Source: Botryosphaeria dothidea
Taxonomy: Eukaryota > Ascomycota > Dothideomycetes > Botryosphaeriales > Botryosphaeriaceae
NCBI GenBank assembly: GCA_011503125.2
Contig: WWBZ02000051.1
Location: forward strand, 3,410,001 to 3,474,000
DNA length: 64,000 nt
Direction: 5' to 3'
Made by a program: the position numbers and the translations under genes. The stretch's first letter is position 1; every line of letters starts with the position of its first letter. Shown here piece by piece: positions 12,601 to 24,600 of the stretch. Below the pieces are notes generated by a model that had not been told where the DNA came from, searched no databases, and saw nothing but the letters and a program-made list of their open reading frames with translations.

Positions 12601-13950
12601 GTTGTAGGGTGGAGAATGGAGTTGCGAGCGCTGTCCTGTCGTTCAGGGGCGAGGCTGGGCTTGCGGAGGTCTCGAAATTTGGGGTGGGATGTTCTTGGGC
12701 TACGGAGCGGGCGATGGGCACGGGCGTGATGTGTGGCACTGCGCCGTAGACGTGATCGCGATGGCCTGCGCAGCTCGTTTGCACAGGAGCTGTCGCTGTC
12801 GCCTCTGAGGCCGTAACGCATGGCTCTCCGATTCGCCCGCCGATTGCACTCGCATACCGCTGTCCCTGACACTCACGTCCCGGGCGGCTGCGTACCTTGC
12901 AGAGATTTCTCAGCAGCGCTGTTCGCGGCCTTCCTCATTCAGCTGATTCTTTTGCCTGCCTAAGGGCCCAGCCGAACGCACCTACTTCGCAAGAGAGAAG
13001 TCCATACGCGTTGTCCCAAGAATGCCACTTCCCCGTCCAGGCGGGCCTGATCAGCTCTAAAAAGCTTCCGGCTCTTTCGTGGCCTTCTCTCTCCTCGCCT
13101 CTCCACTCTCGACATCACCACAAAATATCCGTTAGGGTAAAATCACTCTCCCGCACAGGTGTGCCAGGTACGTCTCTTGTGTGCATGAATCTGATGACGT
13201 CGCTAACAAAGACAGTGTCCTAAAGACATGCCTGAACCCTCATGTATCAGCGATCTTTTTCTACCTGGGCAGTAGAGCCACTAGGGTAAGCTCCCTCTGA
13301 CTCTCTCACAACATCAAGCTTCCCGCTAACACTGTCAGCAAAAGCTCCCACGCCCTCACACAGACCCCATGAGGTCTGTCCCTGGCGCGCCGCGGCACCA
13401 GCTCCAGCGCACCTATCCCGAAGCCTGCCTTACCAGTTCCACTGCGACAACACAACACAGAGGATACAGATGGGGTATATACGAGCTCCTTCAAGGGACC
13501 CCCGGTGGGCGAGGGTCTCGGTGTCGGTGGGTTTTGTCTGCGGAGACTTGGGCATACTACCGCCGGAGGGCATAGGGCATGTGGAGGGACACACGCAACC
13601 ACGGATCATGGTTTGTGCGGCGTCTTGAGCTGCTGGGTGCGATGAGTGTACCTGCGGAGGGGCAATGTGTTTGCGTCGCTGGCAGCGGAAGAGAATGTTA
13701 TGACCTGTAGCTGGGAACCAATCAATTTTATTATTTTATTTGCCAGAAAATGAAGCTATTGCGGGCTTTCGAATTCAAATTCTTGATTTCTGAGTGACGA
13801 GGCCCTTCCGCCTGTGTCCAATTCGTCCCATTTGTGGTACACTTGCGCTCGAGCAATGCTGCTGCATCTTCGGTGAAGAGGTTGTCATCAGTAATATTAT
13901 TGCTAGTCTCGTAACTTGTGCCCACCAGTGAAGGAGCGCTAAGCGGGAAG
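6670..13950. other. 7-kb gene-poor stretch
   Basis: Many frames of 60-110 codons exist on both strands, but none is supported by a domain, by linked exons with good splice sites, or by composition. A homopolymer junction of A then C runs lies near 7418-7435. Small spliced genes could be hidden here; none is convincing by eye. Confidence 0.35.
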
Positions 13951-13955
13951 CAGCA

Positions 13956-14414
13956 TCAACGTACCACCTCTCCAGTGTTTCGAGCTGCCGTGTTCCTGTT
14001 CTCCAAGTCCGGCTCCTCCAGTCCGCGATTCGCTCCGAATCTTGGAGCTCCGGGTCTTCTACCATCTACCGTCTCGTGTGGTACATCATGTGGCGAACTG
14101 TCGCCTGGCATCCAATAGTCTCCGTTTCTGTTGCCTCTGCTCCTATTTCCAAAGTAGCTTGACGCGGGCGAGCTGCTCACATATCCAGCCCTCTCACGGA
14201 TGGCCGTGGCGCCTTGGAGTTCGTGACAATTTGGAGGATGATTCTGATTGCGTATCAGGTCACGTTGCTTTGCATGAGCTTCGCGCATCGACAATGTGTA
14301 GATGATGGCTACAATCAGCATGAGGAGCAAGAGGACCACGACGAGTATCAGGAAGACAAACACGCCGGAGTCAAGGTTTCCGACGTGGTACTCTGCGACA
14401 ACTGGCTCGGCCAT
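13956..14414 (-). CDS. Single-pass membrane protein, function unknown
   Basis: From the ATG at 14414 the product is 152 aa. A short N-terminus (MAEPVVAEYHVGNLDSG) is followed by one strongly hydrophobic helix at about residues 18-40, rich in V, L and I. A basic juxtamembrane segment (REAHAKQRD) comes next, then a hydrophilic tail of about 110 residues rich in Asn, Arg, Gly and Pro. The positive-inside rule places the tail in the cytosol. An upstream in-frame ATG at 14534 would add 40 residues, which looks less natural. A GTACGT donor overlaps the last codons (about 13,965), so the true C-terminus may continue through an intron into a frame ending near 13,775. The neighbouring F-box-like gene is over 900 bp away on the other strand. 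No family recognised. Confidence 0.5.
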   Translation of the reverse strand: MAEPVVAEYHVGNLDSGVFVFLILVVVLLLLMLIVAIIYTLSMREAHAKQRDLIRNQNHPPNCHELQGATAIRERAGYVSSSPASSYFGNRSRGNRNGDYWMPGDSSPHDVPHETVDGRRPGAPRFGANRGLEEPDLENRNTAARNTGEVVR

Positions 14415-14534
14415 GCTGCTAATTTGTCTGAGGAGTCTCAATGATAGCGGCCATCCAAAGGAAATTGGGGACTGCTTCTCAGTGCTGTATATGTAGTCAC
14501 TGGCTCGAAGTTCAAACGAATAGCTCTGTGACAT

Positions 14535-15335
14535 AATGGATGATGAAGCACCCGGATCTCATCGATACTCTATCTTTCGCTTATGGATATCGGCCGTGTA
14601 TGTTGTCTCAAAGACGCTGGGGCCATATCTCGACAGTCTATGTAGATAGACTTGCTCAAATACGACTACAGACCAATAATTCTGACATCAATTCTGGTAC
14701 ATATTATTTATCTTGCAAGGATAAGTATGCTTAGTCTCTGGGCCTTTGTGTAAAGCAGCATCTTCGTCGTGGCTAGATTTCAAACGCAGTTGCCAACACC
14801 CGTGTTCTACAAAACGACCCCGTCGTGTTTCTCGTCAAACGCCGGGCGAGTGACGCATTACTGTATGATATAGTAGCATATAGCGGACGCAAACATATGT
14901 TTAAGCATCTTACGAATCCTTTTAAACGGCGATTTGACCAACCCTTCCAATCACATGCCACAGCTTTTGTCATTCAACGCCCCCCCTTGATCTATAAAAT
15001 GGTAATTAGCGAAGCCAGATAGCGTAGATGTGGACAAAACTTACACATTAGGGGCTTCAACGATTCAAATAACTCACAGTAGCTCTGCTGTATTTCCTAA
15101 GACGATCATGACCTCATGTGGGTAAAGGAGTTGATTGCCCAGTTGCCATCATCTCCCTGGAAAGTGGCTGGTGTTTAATGACCGGATCATCCTCGGAGGT
15201 GAAAGTGAAATGGATCAACTACTCGGAATAGTATAGCTTTCTCGTTCCATCTCTGTTATTCCTCTTGTAAATATTTTTTCTGATCCGCCCAAACTTCACC
15301 AGATCTTCTGAAACCATCAATCGATCCCCTACACC
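14535..15335. other. Intergenic region upstream of the F-box-like gene
   Basis: Moderately AT-rich, with no supported gene. The last 100 bp before 15,336 contain CT-rich and ATC-rich sequence consistent with a fungal promoter or leader. Confidence 0.4.
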
Positions 15336-16613
15336 ATGGCCAATTTCGCCCCTATATTCCGACTCAATGAGAACTGCTTCGAGCATGTCTTAGAGCACAT
15401 TGCGGATCTGGACTGGCAGCAGAGAATCGGCCGGTCTGACGTCTACGGTGCACACACTCGTGCCCGCAAGTCGCAAGAAGGCCCGAATCCACTCCATGCG
15501 TTCTCGATAACTTGCAAGTATATCCGCAAGCTGGCCATCCCCATCATATTCCGCAGCGCATGTATTCGCCTCAACTGCTACAGCCACGTTGAAGGCACTG
15601 GCGTGAAAGAAGTGGAAATCTGGCCAAAGACCAGGCGGGAGGACCGGATAGTGATGTTCCCGAGACACATCGAACACTCGAGGTAAGACCGATATCTGTT
15701 GTTGTGAGTACACCGTTACTGATGATTATATTCAAGATCCATGTCCGTTCGCATCATACCCCCTGTGCAGGACTCCTACAAGCCGTCCTTCTACATCCCC
15801 TTCTCGCTGCACACCCTCATCAACTTCCCGCGTGCGTTGCGGCGCCTCTATATCCGGGCTCCTCATCCTGTCCTCCGTGGCATGGTCGAAGCGGCGTCCT
15901 TGGTTCGCTTCCGCGACGTGTTTGAGCACGTGGAGGAGCTGGCGATCTCCAAGGGCGGCGAGTTCTTCATCTGGATGTGCCCCAGGGCCCGGAGGCTCGG
16001 AATCCTCGATGAGTTTGCCAGCCTTTATAGGGACCGGACTGAGGATATATACTACATGCTCGAAGCTGCCTCTCATTTGCCCGAACTGAGGGCGCTCCAC
16101 GTCTTCGTCAAGTGGAATGAGAAGGAGATGGGGGCGGTACAGTACTACCTCCCCCGTCTTGAGGAGCTCCACTGCATCAGTATGAATGGACCTCGGCGGC
16201 AGGACCACATAAAGCAGATGGTGTTTGGGTTCCCTCGTCTGCGCGTGCTCGGTATAAGTCATATCAACAATTTTATCACGCGACTTCGGAGCGGCGAGGA
16301 TGTTGTGGATTCGCGATGGGTATTGAAGCGGAGGGAGGGATGCCTGCGAATTTGGCGAGAGGCTCGGCGGGAGGTTGCTTCAGCATTCCTCCATTCCGGC
16401 CACTCTTCCTTGGAGTGCGTGGAAATCCAGGGGGATGTGGGAGGTTGGCCAGGCGCTCTGGCTCCTCCGGTGTTCAAGTACGTGCGAGATGAGGAGGAAG
16501 ACGCCGAGTCAGAGAGTGTTGTGGTTGTTGGAAGGGGGTATGGTCGCCACCCCGAGCACATGGATTGGTCCTGGCATCCGGCGACTATGACCAACTACAG
16601 GGAGGAGGTATGA
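15336..16613 (+). CDS. F-box-like protein, two exons
   Basis: Exon 1 is 15336-15682 and exon 2 is 15737-16613. The 54-bp intron has a GTAAGA donor, an ACTGATGA branch site about 20 bp before the AAG acceptor, and joins in frame (phase 2). The product is 407 aa. Residues about 7-75 resemble an F-box in its fungal form: a hydrophobic start (FRLNENCFEHVLEHIADLD), then a later SITCKYIRKLAIPIIFRSA helix. The rest has spaced Leu-rich strands (LRRLYIRA, VEELAIS, LRALHVF, LRVLGISHI, LECVEIQG) suggesting degenerate leucine-rich repeats. Such proteins usually present substrates to SCF ubiquitin ligases; that role here is inferred from the layout only. The start has an ACACCATGGC context. A truncated copy of its 3' end follows about 110 bp downstream. 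Confidence 0.7.
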
Positions 16614-16723
16614 GGCTAGTGCCGGCAGCTCATGAAAGGGAGTGGGGTAGTTATTCGGCGCTCGATTGAATCGAATCATTCTGGCTGTTCCTCGTTACTG
16701 ATTCCACCGCGCGTGAACCTCTG

Positions 16724-16975
16724 ATGACGTCGCGGGCTATCGAAGATCCTCTCTGGGAGGCGACGCGTCGGCAGCTGGCACAGGACTTGTTGTACAGCGG
16801 CCACCCGGCCATCGACTGTGTCGAGATTGCGGCGGCCAACAACGAGCAACCATTTGACACGTGGCGGTACGTCAGGAACAACACTCCCCCCAGTCGCGGG
16901 GTGAATGTTGAGGGAGGCAGCCCGTGGTATGCGGCTGAGAAGATGGAATGGCATTGGCACCCGGCGACGATCTAG
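16724..16975 (+). pseudogene. Truncated tandem copy of the F-box-like gene's C-terminus
   Basis: This 83-codon frame matches only the last quarter of the preceding protein: LLYSGHPAIDCVEI against FLHSGHSSLECVEI, WRYVRNN against FKYVRDE, and EKMEWHWHPATI against EHMDWSWHPATM. The F-box and most of the repeat region are missing. Identity is moderate, so the duplication is old or the copy evolved fast. It could still be an expressed short protein, but a 3' relic is simpler. Confidence 0.65.
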
Positions 16976-17662
16976 TGGTGGGCGCAGACATCACGGGGGG
17001 TGGGGTGAGGCACGGGCGTAGATATATACGGGCAGAGAACACCATGTCGTTTTGCTGTATTCTGTCTTTGCGTGCATGCTCAACATCAAGATCTTTTCGT
17101 GAGGACATGAACGCGCCTGGCACTGCGGGGCATGACGTGTGTAAGTGACGCGGTGAACACCAAGATCTTCTTCACAGCCAAAAACAAGCGAGACTCTTCC
17201 TCATTCACCAGCGCGTGGCCAGTGAGAACAACGAAAAGTAGGTAGAGAGTTCGCGTCAGCCCGAGGTAGTGCAATACGAGCGACACTGTGCATCAGACAT
17301 AAGCGGAGCTCAGAGGTCATCTGCCGGGTCCAAATATAAGTTAATCCTTGAGCACCCGTAGGTACCCTTCAAGAGATTAAACTTGAAAGAACATCACTTC
17401 ATCTTGATCTAAGCCAAATGGCAAAGAGAGGCTGGAGAAAAAAAAGAGGGCTCAATGGTGGGGGGAGAGGAGGTATTTAAACCCCACAGACGGCGCTAGC
17501 GCGGCCGAGGGTGGTCACCGGGGCAATGTACAGGCATTAGAACAGCCCCACCGGCGCTAAGCAGTTTGGAGCCTGATAGAAGACTTTCCTTCGTTCCAGA
17601 AGCATTTGAATGTGACTCGTCAGCTTTCGAAAGTACTAAAAGGGAAGGATCGTCGCTCAAGT
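16976..17662. other. Host flank left of the transposon island
   Basis: No supported gene. CpA and TpG are present at normal frequency, in contrast to the sequence after about 17,740. Confidence 0.5.
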
Positions 17663-17675
17663 AATGAATGGAGTG
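17663..17675. repeat. Left copy of 13-bp direct repeat (putative target-site duplication)
   Basis: AATGAATGGAGTG here is repeated exactly at 46332-46344. The left copy lies where host sequence ends; the right copy abuts the LINE 3' tail. See the finding on the island boundary. Confidence 0.7.
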
Positions 17676-19690
17676 CAGAATTCAACAAGCAACGACAATC
17701 ACATCGACCAACGAGAAAAACGCCAAGACCGATACCAATCGAAAGCTCTCGACTTCCTTAGCCAGAATCCCGATTCCTAGCTGCGTAGCTATACGCGCTA
17801 TTGCGTAGCTATAGGGAAAAGAGAAGCCGAGAGGCCTCGGAAACAGGCGTAATCTCTACACACGTCCTCCGACCTTAAACTATCTCCGAATCCTACAAAA
17901 ATCTACACGAGAAACCAATTACGCACAAAGAAACCCTAGGAAAACTTGCATAGCTATACCAGCGCGGAGAAAACAGCTCTCCTCGTTCGAAAAGCACACG
18001 GGTATAAAAGCACACGTATCTAAAAGCATAGACTAAAACCCTTGCACCTGCCCGGGATAAAGTTTATTTACGGCTTAGTTTCTATAAAACTAAAGCCGGT
18101 AACTTCTTTCTAGTCTACGTCTAAGTCTTATCCCTATTTTCTTTTAAGAAAGAGCTAGGAAAAGATAGTAAACGTGCCTCTAGACCCCCCAGAGACACTA
18201 GAACCTACGCTTCCAGCCCCTCCCTAGACCCCCCACGGACTTCCCTATATCTAGGAAATTCCCGGAACCCCCGAAACGGCTACCCGAGGTAATATCGAGG
18301 ATATAGAAATAATCTTAGAGGAAGTAGCTACGCCACGCCTAATAGCCTAACCACGAACTACGCCGCGCGAGCCTATTATTATCTCTATACCAGCAGCCTC
18401 TAAGAGGCCTAACGAAGGCTTTTCTACCTCCGAATTCTCTATCCCCGGCCTTAAAAATCCTTTTACTAAGAGGATTAGATTCTCCCGCTCTAAGGAGCTA
18501 AATATACCCTTAGAGTACCTCGAGGCTGCCCTCGACTACCTCCTAAAGGCCGCGAACCTCGAGGAAGATATAAAGAAGAATAAGAACCTACCCGACCTTA
18601 TTAGTATCTTCCGCGAATACGTTAGTAACTCGAGAGTCGACTACTCTAAGTTAATTCTTATATAAGAGGTCCGCGGACTAAATAGTGCCTCGCGGACGCT
18701 TTTAAATAAGATCCGGAATATTATAGTTCCTCCTCGCACCGCCCCGGCGGTAAACTAATCTTCCGCGCCTTCTACGGCCCCGGCGAGATAGAAGAACTCT
18801 TCCGTATCTACGTATATAAACGTAGCGGCCTCGCACGGCTAAAATACGACCGATAACGAGGATTTTACTTACGTTCTAGGTAAGAAAAAAGCCTCGCCGA
18901 AGCTACTAGCCTCCGTAAAGCTACCTATTAAGGATAGATAAATTACTCTTTCGTATAGTAACCTCCGGGAAAATTTTATATTCTATAGTCTTCGCGAGCG
19001 CCTAAATAAGGCCTTCGAGGACGCGGGCTTCCGGTTAAAAAAGGTAATTATAGGCGTCTCTCTCTCGTAAAAGAGAAACGTCGTTATTACCGTAAACGAG
19101 GGCTTTTCGGCCGCTTTTCTTCTCTAAAAGAAGGAAATTATTTAGAAAGTCTTTCTAGATAATAAACTACGTACTAACGAAACGTAGTATAAAGTAGTAA
19201 TCTACGGCGTCCCTATAAGGAACGTAAAAGACCTTAATCTTCCCTTAATCGTATAAGAGAAGATAAAGATAAATACGAACGGCCTCGAGGTAGTTAGTAA
19301 GCTATTTTAGCTTACCTCGAGAGAAAAGCGGGAAATATAGCTTACGAAATCTATCGCGGTAGCCTTTCGTACGTAAGAATAATAACGAAAGGCTATCTCG
19401 TCGAGATTCTATCTCTTTAGAACTAGCGTTAAGGTTAAGGCCTTACGCATAATCCCGAAGGATATTCCGTATAAAAACTACCTTAGATAAGGTTACGAGA
19501 CTATAAGATGCCCCCGTACCGTACGATGCCTCTACTATAAGGAGAGCCACCGTACGGCTAAGTACTAATACCCTAATCCTATATATAAACGAGGAAAAGG
19601 TAAACGGTACTTAATGCACGATATCGAACCGTCTATTAGCTCTCTCTAGATAGATACGCTAAGGGTTCTATAAGTTAATTTTGTAATAAA
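17676..19690 (+). mobile_element. Tad-like LINE 5' part: leader and RIP-destroyed ORF1
   Basis: The first 60 bp are normal in composition, then the RIP footprint begins. A broken coding region reads through 18,180-19,640 in recognisable blocks. A CCHC zinc-knuckle remnant sits near 19,495-19,580 (RCPRTVRCLYYKESHRTAK), as in the nucleic-acid-binding ORF1 of Tad/I-type LINEs. Shortly after (about 19,650) the residues LRVLQVNF resemble the start of an endonuclease domain, but that domain does not continue, so the element is truncated or interrupted here. Confidence 0.55.
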
Positions 19691-19802
19691 CGGACCTTGG
19701 AGGGCGGAGAGACGAGGTAACGAAGCCGGTAAAGGCAGTAGGGGTAAAGCAATGCCGAAGTATAAGGGTGTAGTTTAAAGGGCGAGGGTACGAGGTACGA
19801 GA

Positions 19803-19831
19803 GACGAGGGACGAGGGACGAGGGACGAGGG
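19803..19831. repeat. Short tandem repeat of GACGAGG
   Basis: Four near-perfect 7-bp units of GACGAGG, preceded by a GA/CG-rich stretch from about 19,690. It marks the end of the first LINE piece and could be a LINE tail or junction sequence. Confidence 0.6.
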
Positions 19832-20330
19832 AGGTAAGTAAGGTCTAATTTAAGGCGTACTAAGTTATACGCGAGGAATACTTATTACTAGACTAAAGAA
19901 CTAACTATAAAGTAGAGGGGCGAGCTTTATATATATAAAGAACGAACTAAAATACTAGCTTCCTAATTTATAAGTAGGTAAGTCTAGATCCGGATTTTAA
20001 ATTAACGAAGGTAAATAAGTAAGGGGTCTATATAAGCTACGTTTATAATAAATTTAAACCGTAATATCCTCGCAACGGAAACGGTTTTAGAACTCGTAAT
20101 CGAACTCGATATAAGCCTAATTCTTATATAAGAACTATAGCTTATAAACCCTTACGATCCTAAAGAAAGAAGGTCTATTAATTACCCTTCGTTTAGCTAA
20201 ATTCTACCGGTTTATTCTTCGGATATAAGGCCTCGTACGCTAGTCTACTACTCGCGGAAAATCTAAAAAACGCAAGTAAACTACCGCGAGGACCTCTATC
20301 CTTCCTCCGATCTAATAGTTATAGATATTA

Positions 20331-21673
20331 TAATTACTAGATAAAAGTCTGCGCGAGTCGCGTACTAAGGCGATTACCCTAATAAAAACCAAAGTCGTCT
20401 TTTCTTAATATACGCTTCCTAAAGCTCGTAGTAAGCTACTACTAAGTTAGAATTAACTAAAAAGATCGATTTTCGCCTTAGTTTTATACTAGTACTTTAT
20501 ATACTAGCTCTCTATCTAAATAACTACCTTATACCTCCGCTTTATACTATCTAGTATATTATTAAATAATAACTATAGTAATACCTTCTACGCCTCTTAT
20601 AATACCTATCTAAGCTTCTCTCTAATATAATCTATATTTCTACGTAGTTTACTAAGCTCTAGATAGAGCCTTAAGACTATAGCCTTAAGGTAAAACTAGA
20701 GGTATTTAATAGAATTTAGATCTAGACTATATAGTGGCTAGTCTATTATATTAATACGCTTTTAGGTAAACTAATCGCGTACTTTAATAGCTATATAGAT
20801 AGGCGTATTATCCTATATAAATAGTATACCTCTACGCTAAACCTTTAGTATATTTTACTCTAGTACTTTAAGATAGGAGTCGGCTAAGTAGCCATCCCTC
20901 TTAGATAACGGATTACGTATTATTACGTATAAGGGTAACCTCCTACGCTTACTAGAGAAGCCTACCTATACTATAATAGATATATTCTTATTCTTTTTAT
21001 ATAGCTAGATTATATCTAGGTTCTACTTTTAGTATAGTATACGAAAAATCTACTTTCTCTCTTTACTCTTACTACGCTCTATAGAGTACTTATCTAACTA
21101 AATAATTTTAGCCTATTACGCTTTAGTCTAGTCTATATACTTAAGCGTCTAGGCAAGCCTAATTACTACGTACTTCTTACGTAGCTCTAGGCGGCCTATA
21201 GCGCGCTATTTCTTAATATTATAGGTATCTAGGAACCGTAAGAGGGTACGGATATAGTAGGTTACGTCTATAGCTTCTCTAACCTCCTAATAGATAAACT
21301 TTAGATTATTCTATACGATACGTAAGATATATCTTTAGTCTTAATCTAAGAGGATCTTTAGCCTACCGGAACGTAGTTATAAGCGTCCTTCGTTACGTAA
21401 TAGTGCGCGGGAGAGAGTAGTACGAATTAACGATTTAGGCGTATATAGCTACTTTAAAATCTAGGTAGTTCTATAACCTATTATACGCGCGGTAGCTAGT
21501 ATTCTACGTTAATATAGAGAGAACTTATAATTCTTATTATACTCGCTAAAGAGCTCTTATAAAGAAGTACGTTATAGAGGTATAAGATAGTATATAAGGA
21601 GGAGAGGTATAACGCGTATTACGCGTTTTAACGCGTCTCGCTTACTTTCGCGTAGACTTTTATCCTAGTACTA
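20331..21673 (-). mobile_element. RIP-destroyed Tc1/mariner copy, 1,343 bp
   Basis: In reverse orientation this stretch lines up from end to end with the intact element at 49670-51012, and both are exactly 1,343 bp. Differences seen are overwhelmingly C-to-T and G-to-A, which fill the transposase frame with stops. Ends read TAATTACTAGATAAAAG on the left and TCCTAGTACTA on the right, the mutated forms of the intact ends, flanked by TA on both sides (20329-20330 and 21674-21675). It appears to sit inside LINE ORF1 sequence. Confidence 0.85.
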
Positions 21674-21675
21674 TA

Positions 21676-24600
21676 TATAAGAAAAGTACTAGCGGCTAAG
21701 AAGCTCCCTAGTAGAGACGTTAAGCTCTTTATATCTAATACTTAGACTAGAGTAGCCCTCCTCTAGGATTAGAAATAGACTATAGAACTAGGTAGGAAAG
21801 TCCGTTCTAACTAGCAGCTCTACTTAGTACTAGTCTATAACGTCCCTCTTAAAGATATTAATACTAAGAACCCCTAGGCCGCCTAAATTCTTTAGAATTA
21901 GAACCTATCTTTATATTTAGGACTACGTATTAGTAAGCTAGCCTAGCTAAAAAGGAAGCTCCTAGAGGGAAAGACGTACTTAGCTATTATTCTTAGTACT
22001 ATAGACCCCGAGGTAGCTAACTAGATTATTACTAAAGAACTTATTAGTAACTATACTCTCTATATAGTAGAGTACTATAGTATAACCTTTATAGTAACCT
22101 AGTACTTTAAGTACTAGAATTATAGCTATATCTCTACCTACTATAGAAGAGAGAATAGATACGGCTAGTACGCCGAGATATATAATACCTACGAGTGCCC
22201 TAAAGAGAAGACGTAATATATAAACTATAACTAAGAGTATACGGCCTAGAGTAACTCCTATCTAACGCGTAGAGCCCGTTAGGCTAAGGCTACTAAGGCC
22301 CGCCTAGCGGTACTAGAGAGATATAGAGGAGGCACCCCTACGGCTAAGATATAGTTCTAAACTAACTAGTTAATAGTTAGGCTAAGGAAGAGGCTTAGAG
22401 AAGAGGAGCCGACTAAGAGAGGGCTAGGTAGGCTAAGGGACCTAAGCCGCCCCCCGCCTCCTAACTAGATACGGTTTACCGGACTTAATAGCTCCTAGCA
22501 TACCTCGGGAGAAAAGCCTACGAGAACTCCCGCCTTCTCGCAGCCTATACTAATAACCCTCTCGTAGCCTAACTTAGAAATAGAAGGAAGTTAATATTAG
22601 ATATAGGCTCTCTCTCTATCGTATAGTATAACGTCTATAAGAGTAAGGATAGGGTAATACTTCCGTTCTTTAAGGAGGTTAACCTAAGGATCTACTATAT
22701 CCTAGCTATCTAGGAACTCTAGAGGAACCCGAGGATTAAGATAATAGTAAGATACTCTACCTACTATATAGTTTTTCCTTAGAAGGGAGTAGTAAGAACC
22801 TACTTCTTTATAAGTAAGGCTATTACCCCCGACTCCTAGTAAGCAACAGCCTACTTACTAGATCTTATTATACTATCTATTACTACTAAGACACGTATAA
22901 TCTATATCTATAACTACTATAATCCCCTACTAGCCTCCTATACTAGCACGGCTCTAAAAACTCTATCTCTTCTTCTAGAAGCTCTTAGAAAACTAGGGGA
23001 GTATATCCTCCTAGGAGACTTTAACCTTTACTATCCTATCTAGGGGGGTATAACCGCTCTAAGACACTATACCCTTATAGATAACCTTATCGAAATAGCT
23101 ACTATAGCTAACCTTAACCTAGCCCTCCTAAGAGGCACTATTACGAGAAGAGAGGGTAGTAGCGAGAGTACTCTAGACCTTATCTTTACTATATAGTAGC
23201 TAGAGGAGAGGATTCTTAGTTGCGGAGCCAGTTAGAAGCTTAAATCATCCTCTAACCACCTATCTATCCTTACTACACTCGATTTTTCCCTTACCTCTAC
23301 GGAACTACGTCTCCTAAGGCCCTAGTAGAAGAAAGTAGACTAGAAGAGAACTAATAATATACTCTAATTAAAGCTTAAATACCTTAAAGCAGCCCCTCTT
23401 AATACTAAAGCAGACCTAGATTACTTTACTATACTACTCTAGGAGGCCATCTAAAGGATAATCTAGGAGACTATCCTAGCAGCGAGACCCTCGCCCTAGG
23501 CCTCTATGCAATAGATAAAGAAGTGTTCGGACCTAGTGCACTAGGCTAGAGTAGCTAGAAGGAAGTGGACAGCCATAGAGAGGGAGGAGGACTAGGTAGT
23601 TTACCAAACTATTGCTAATAGCAAGAAGAGGCAGATTAGAAGGGATAGAATAAAAGCATGGCGTAGAACAGTAGCTGAGAGCACCTTAGACCCATCTGTA
23701 CTCTAGAAGCTCTTAAAGTAGGCAAGAACAAAAGCACAAGAACCACCAGCCCCACCCTAGTTCCTACCCCTCCAGGGAGCAGATGGACAACTACACTACG
23801 ATAATCCGGCCAAGGCAGAAATCCTTATTAACCAGTTCTTCCCCCCTCCCAGGGCCACCGACCTCTCAGACCTGGATGGGTGTATATACCTAGAGCCAGT
23901 AGAGATCCCCCAAGGCGTTACCGAAGAGCAGGTCCTCTATACTATCAAGAAGCTTCCCCCGGATAAGGCACTAGGCCTAGACAAGATTATTAATAGGTTC
24001 CTAAAGCAGTGCGCTCAGACACTAAGCGGACCACTTACCAGGCTCTTCTAGGGATGCCTCGCACTTACATACCATCCTAGGCAGTTTAAAAGCTCTATTA
24101 CCGTAGTCCTAAGAAAACCACAGAGGGATAACTATACTAAAGCTAAGTTATTTAGACTAATTACTTTACTTAATACGCTAGGGAAGCTACTTAAGAGGAT
24201 TATAGTAGATCGGATCTCCTAGGCGACTAAAGCCTATAAACTACTTCCCGATATATAGATAGGAGCTAGGAGAAACAGGTTAGCAGTAGTAGCTCTCGAC
24301 CTACTTACGGAATAGATCTATACTATCTAGGCGTAAGATCCTAGGCTAGTAGCCTTAGTCCTTAGCCTAGATATCTTAGGGGTATACGATTATATATTCT
24401 ATAAGAGACTCCTCTATAATATAAGAATAGCGAGGCTCCCCGAATAGGTAGAAAGATTTACGTACTCCTTCCTATAGGACCGGACCACTTAGCTATCTTT
24501 TAGGGACTTTACTAGCCCGCTAATCTAGACCTTAACCGGGATTCCCCAGGGATTCTTTCTATCCCTAATCCTCTACCTATTCTTTACCTCTAATCTACTT

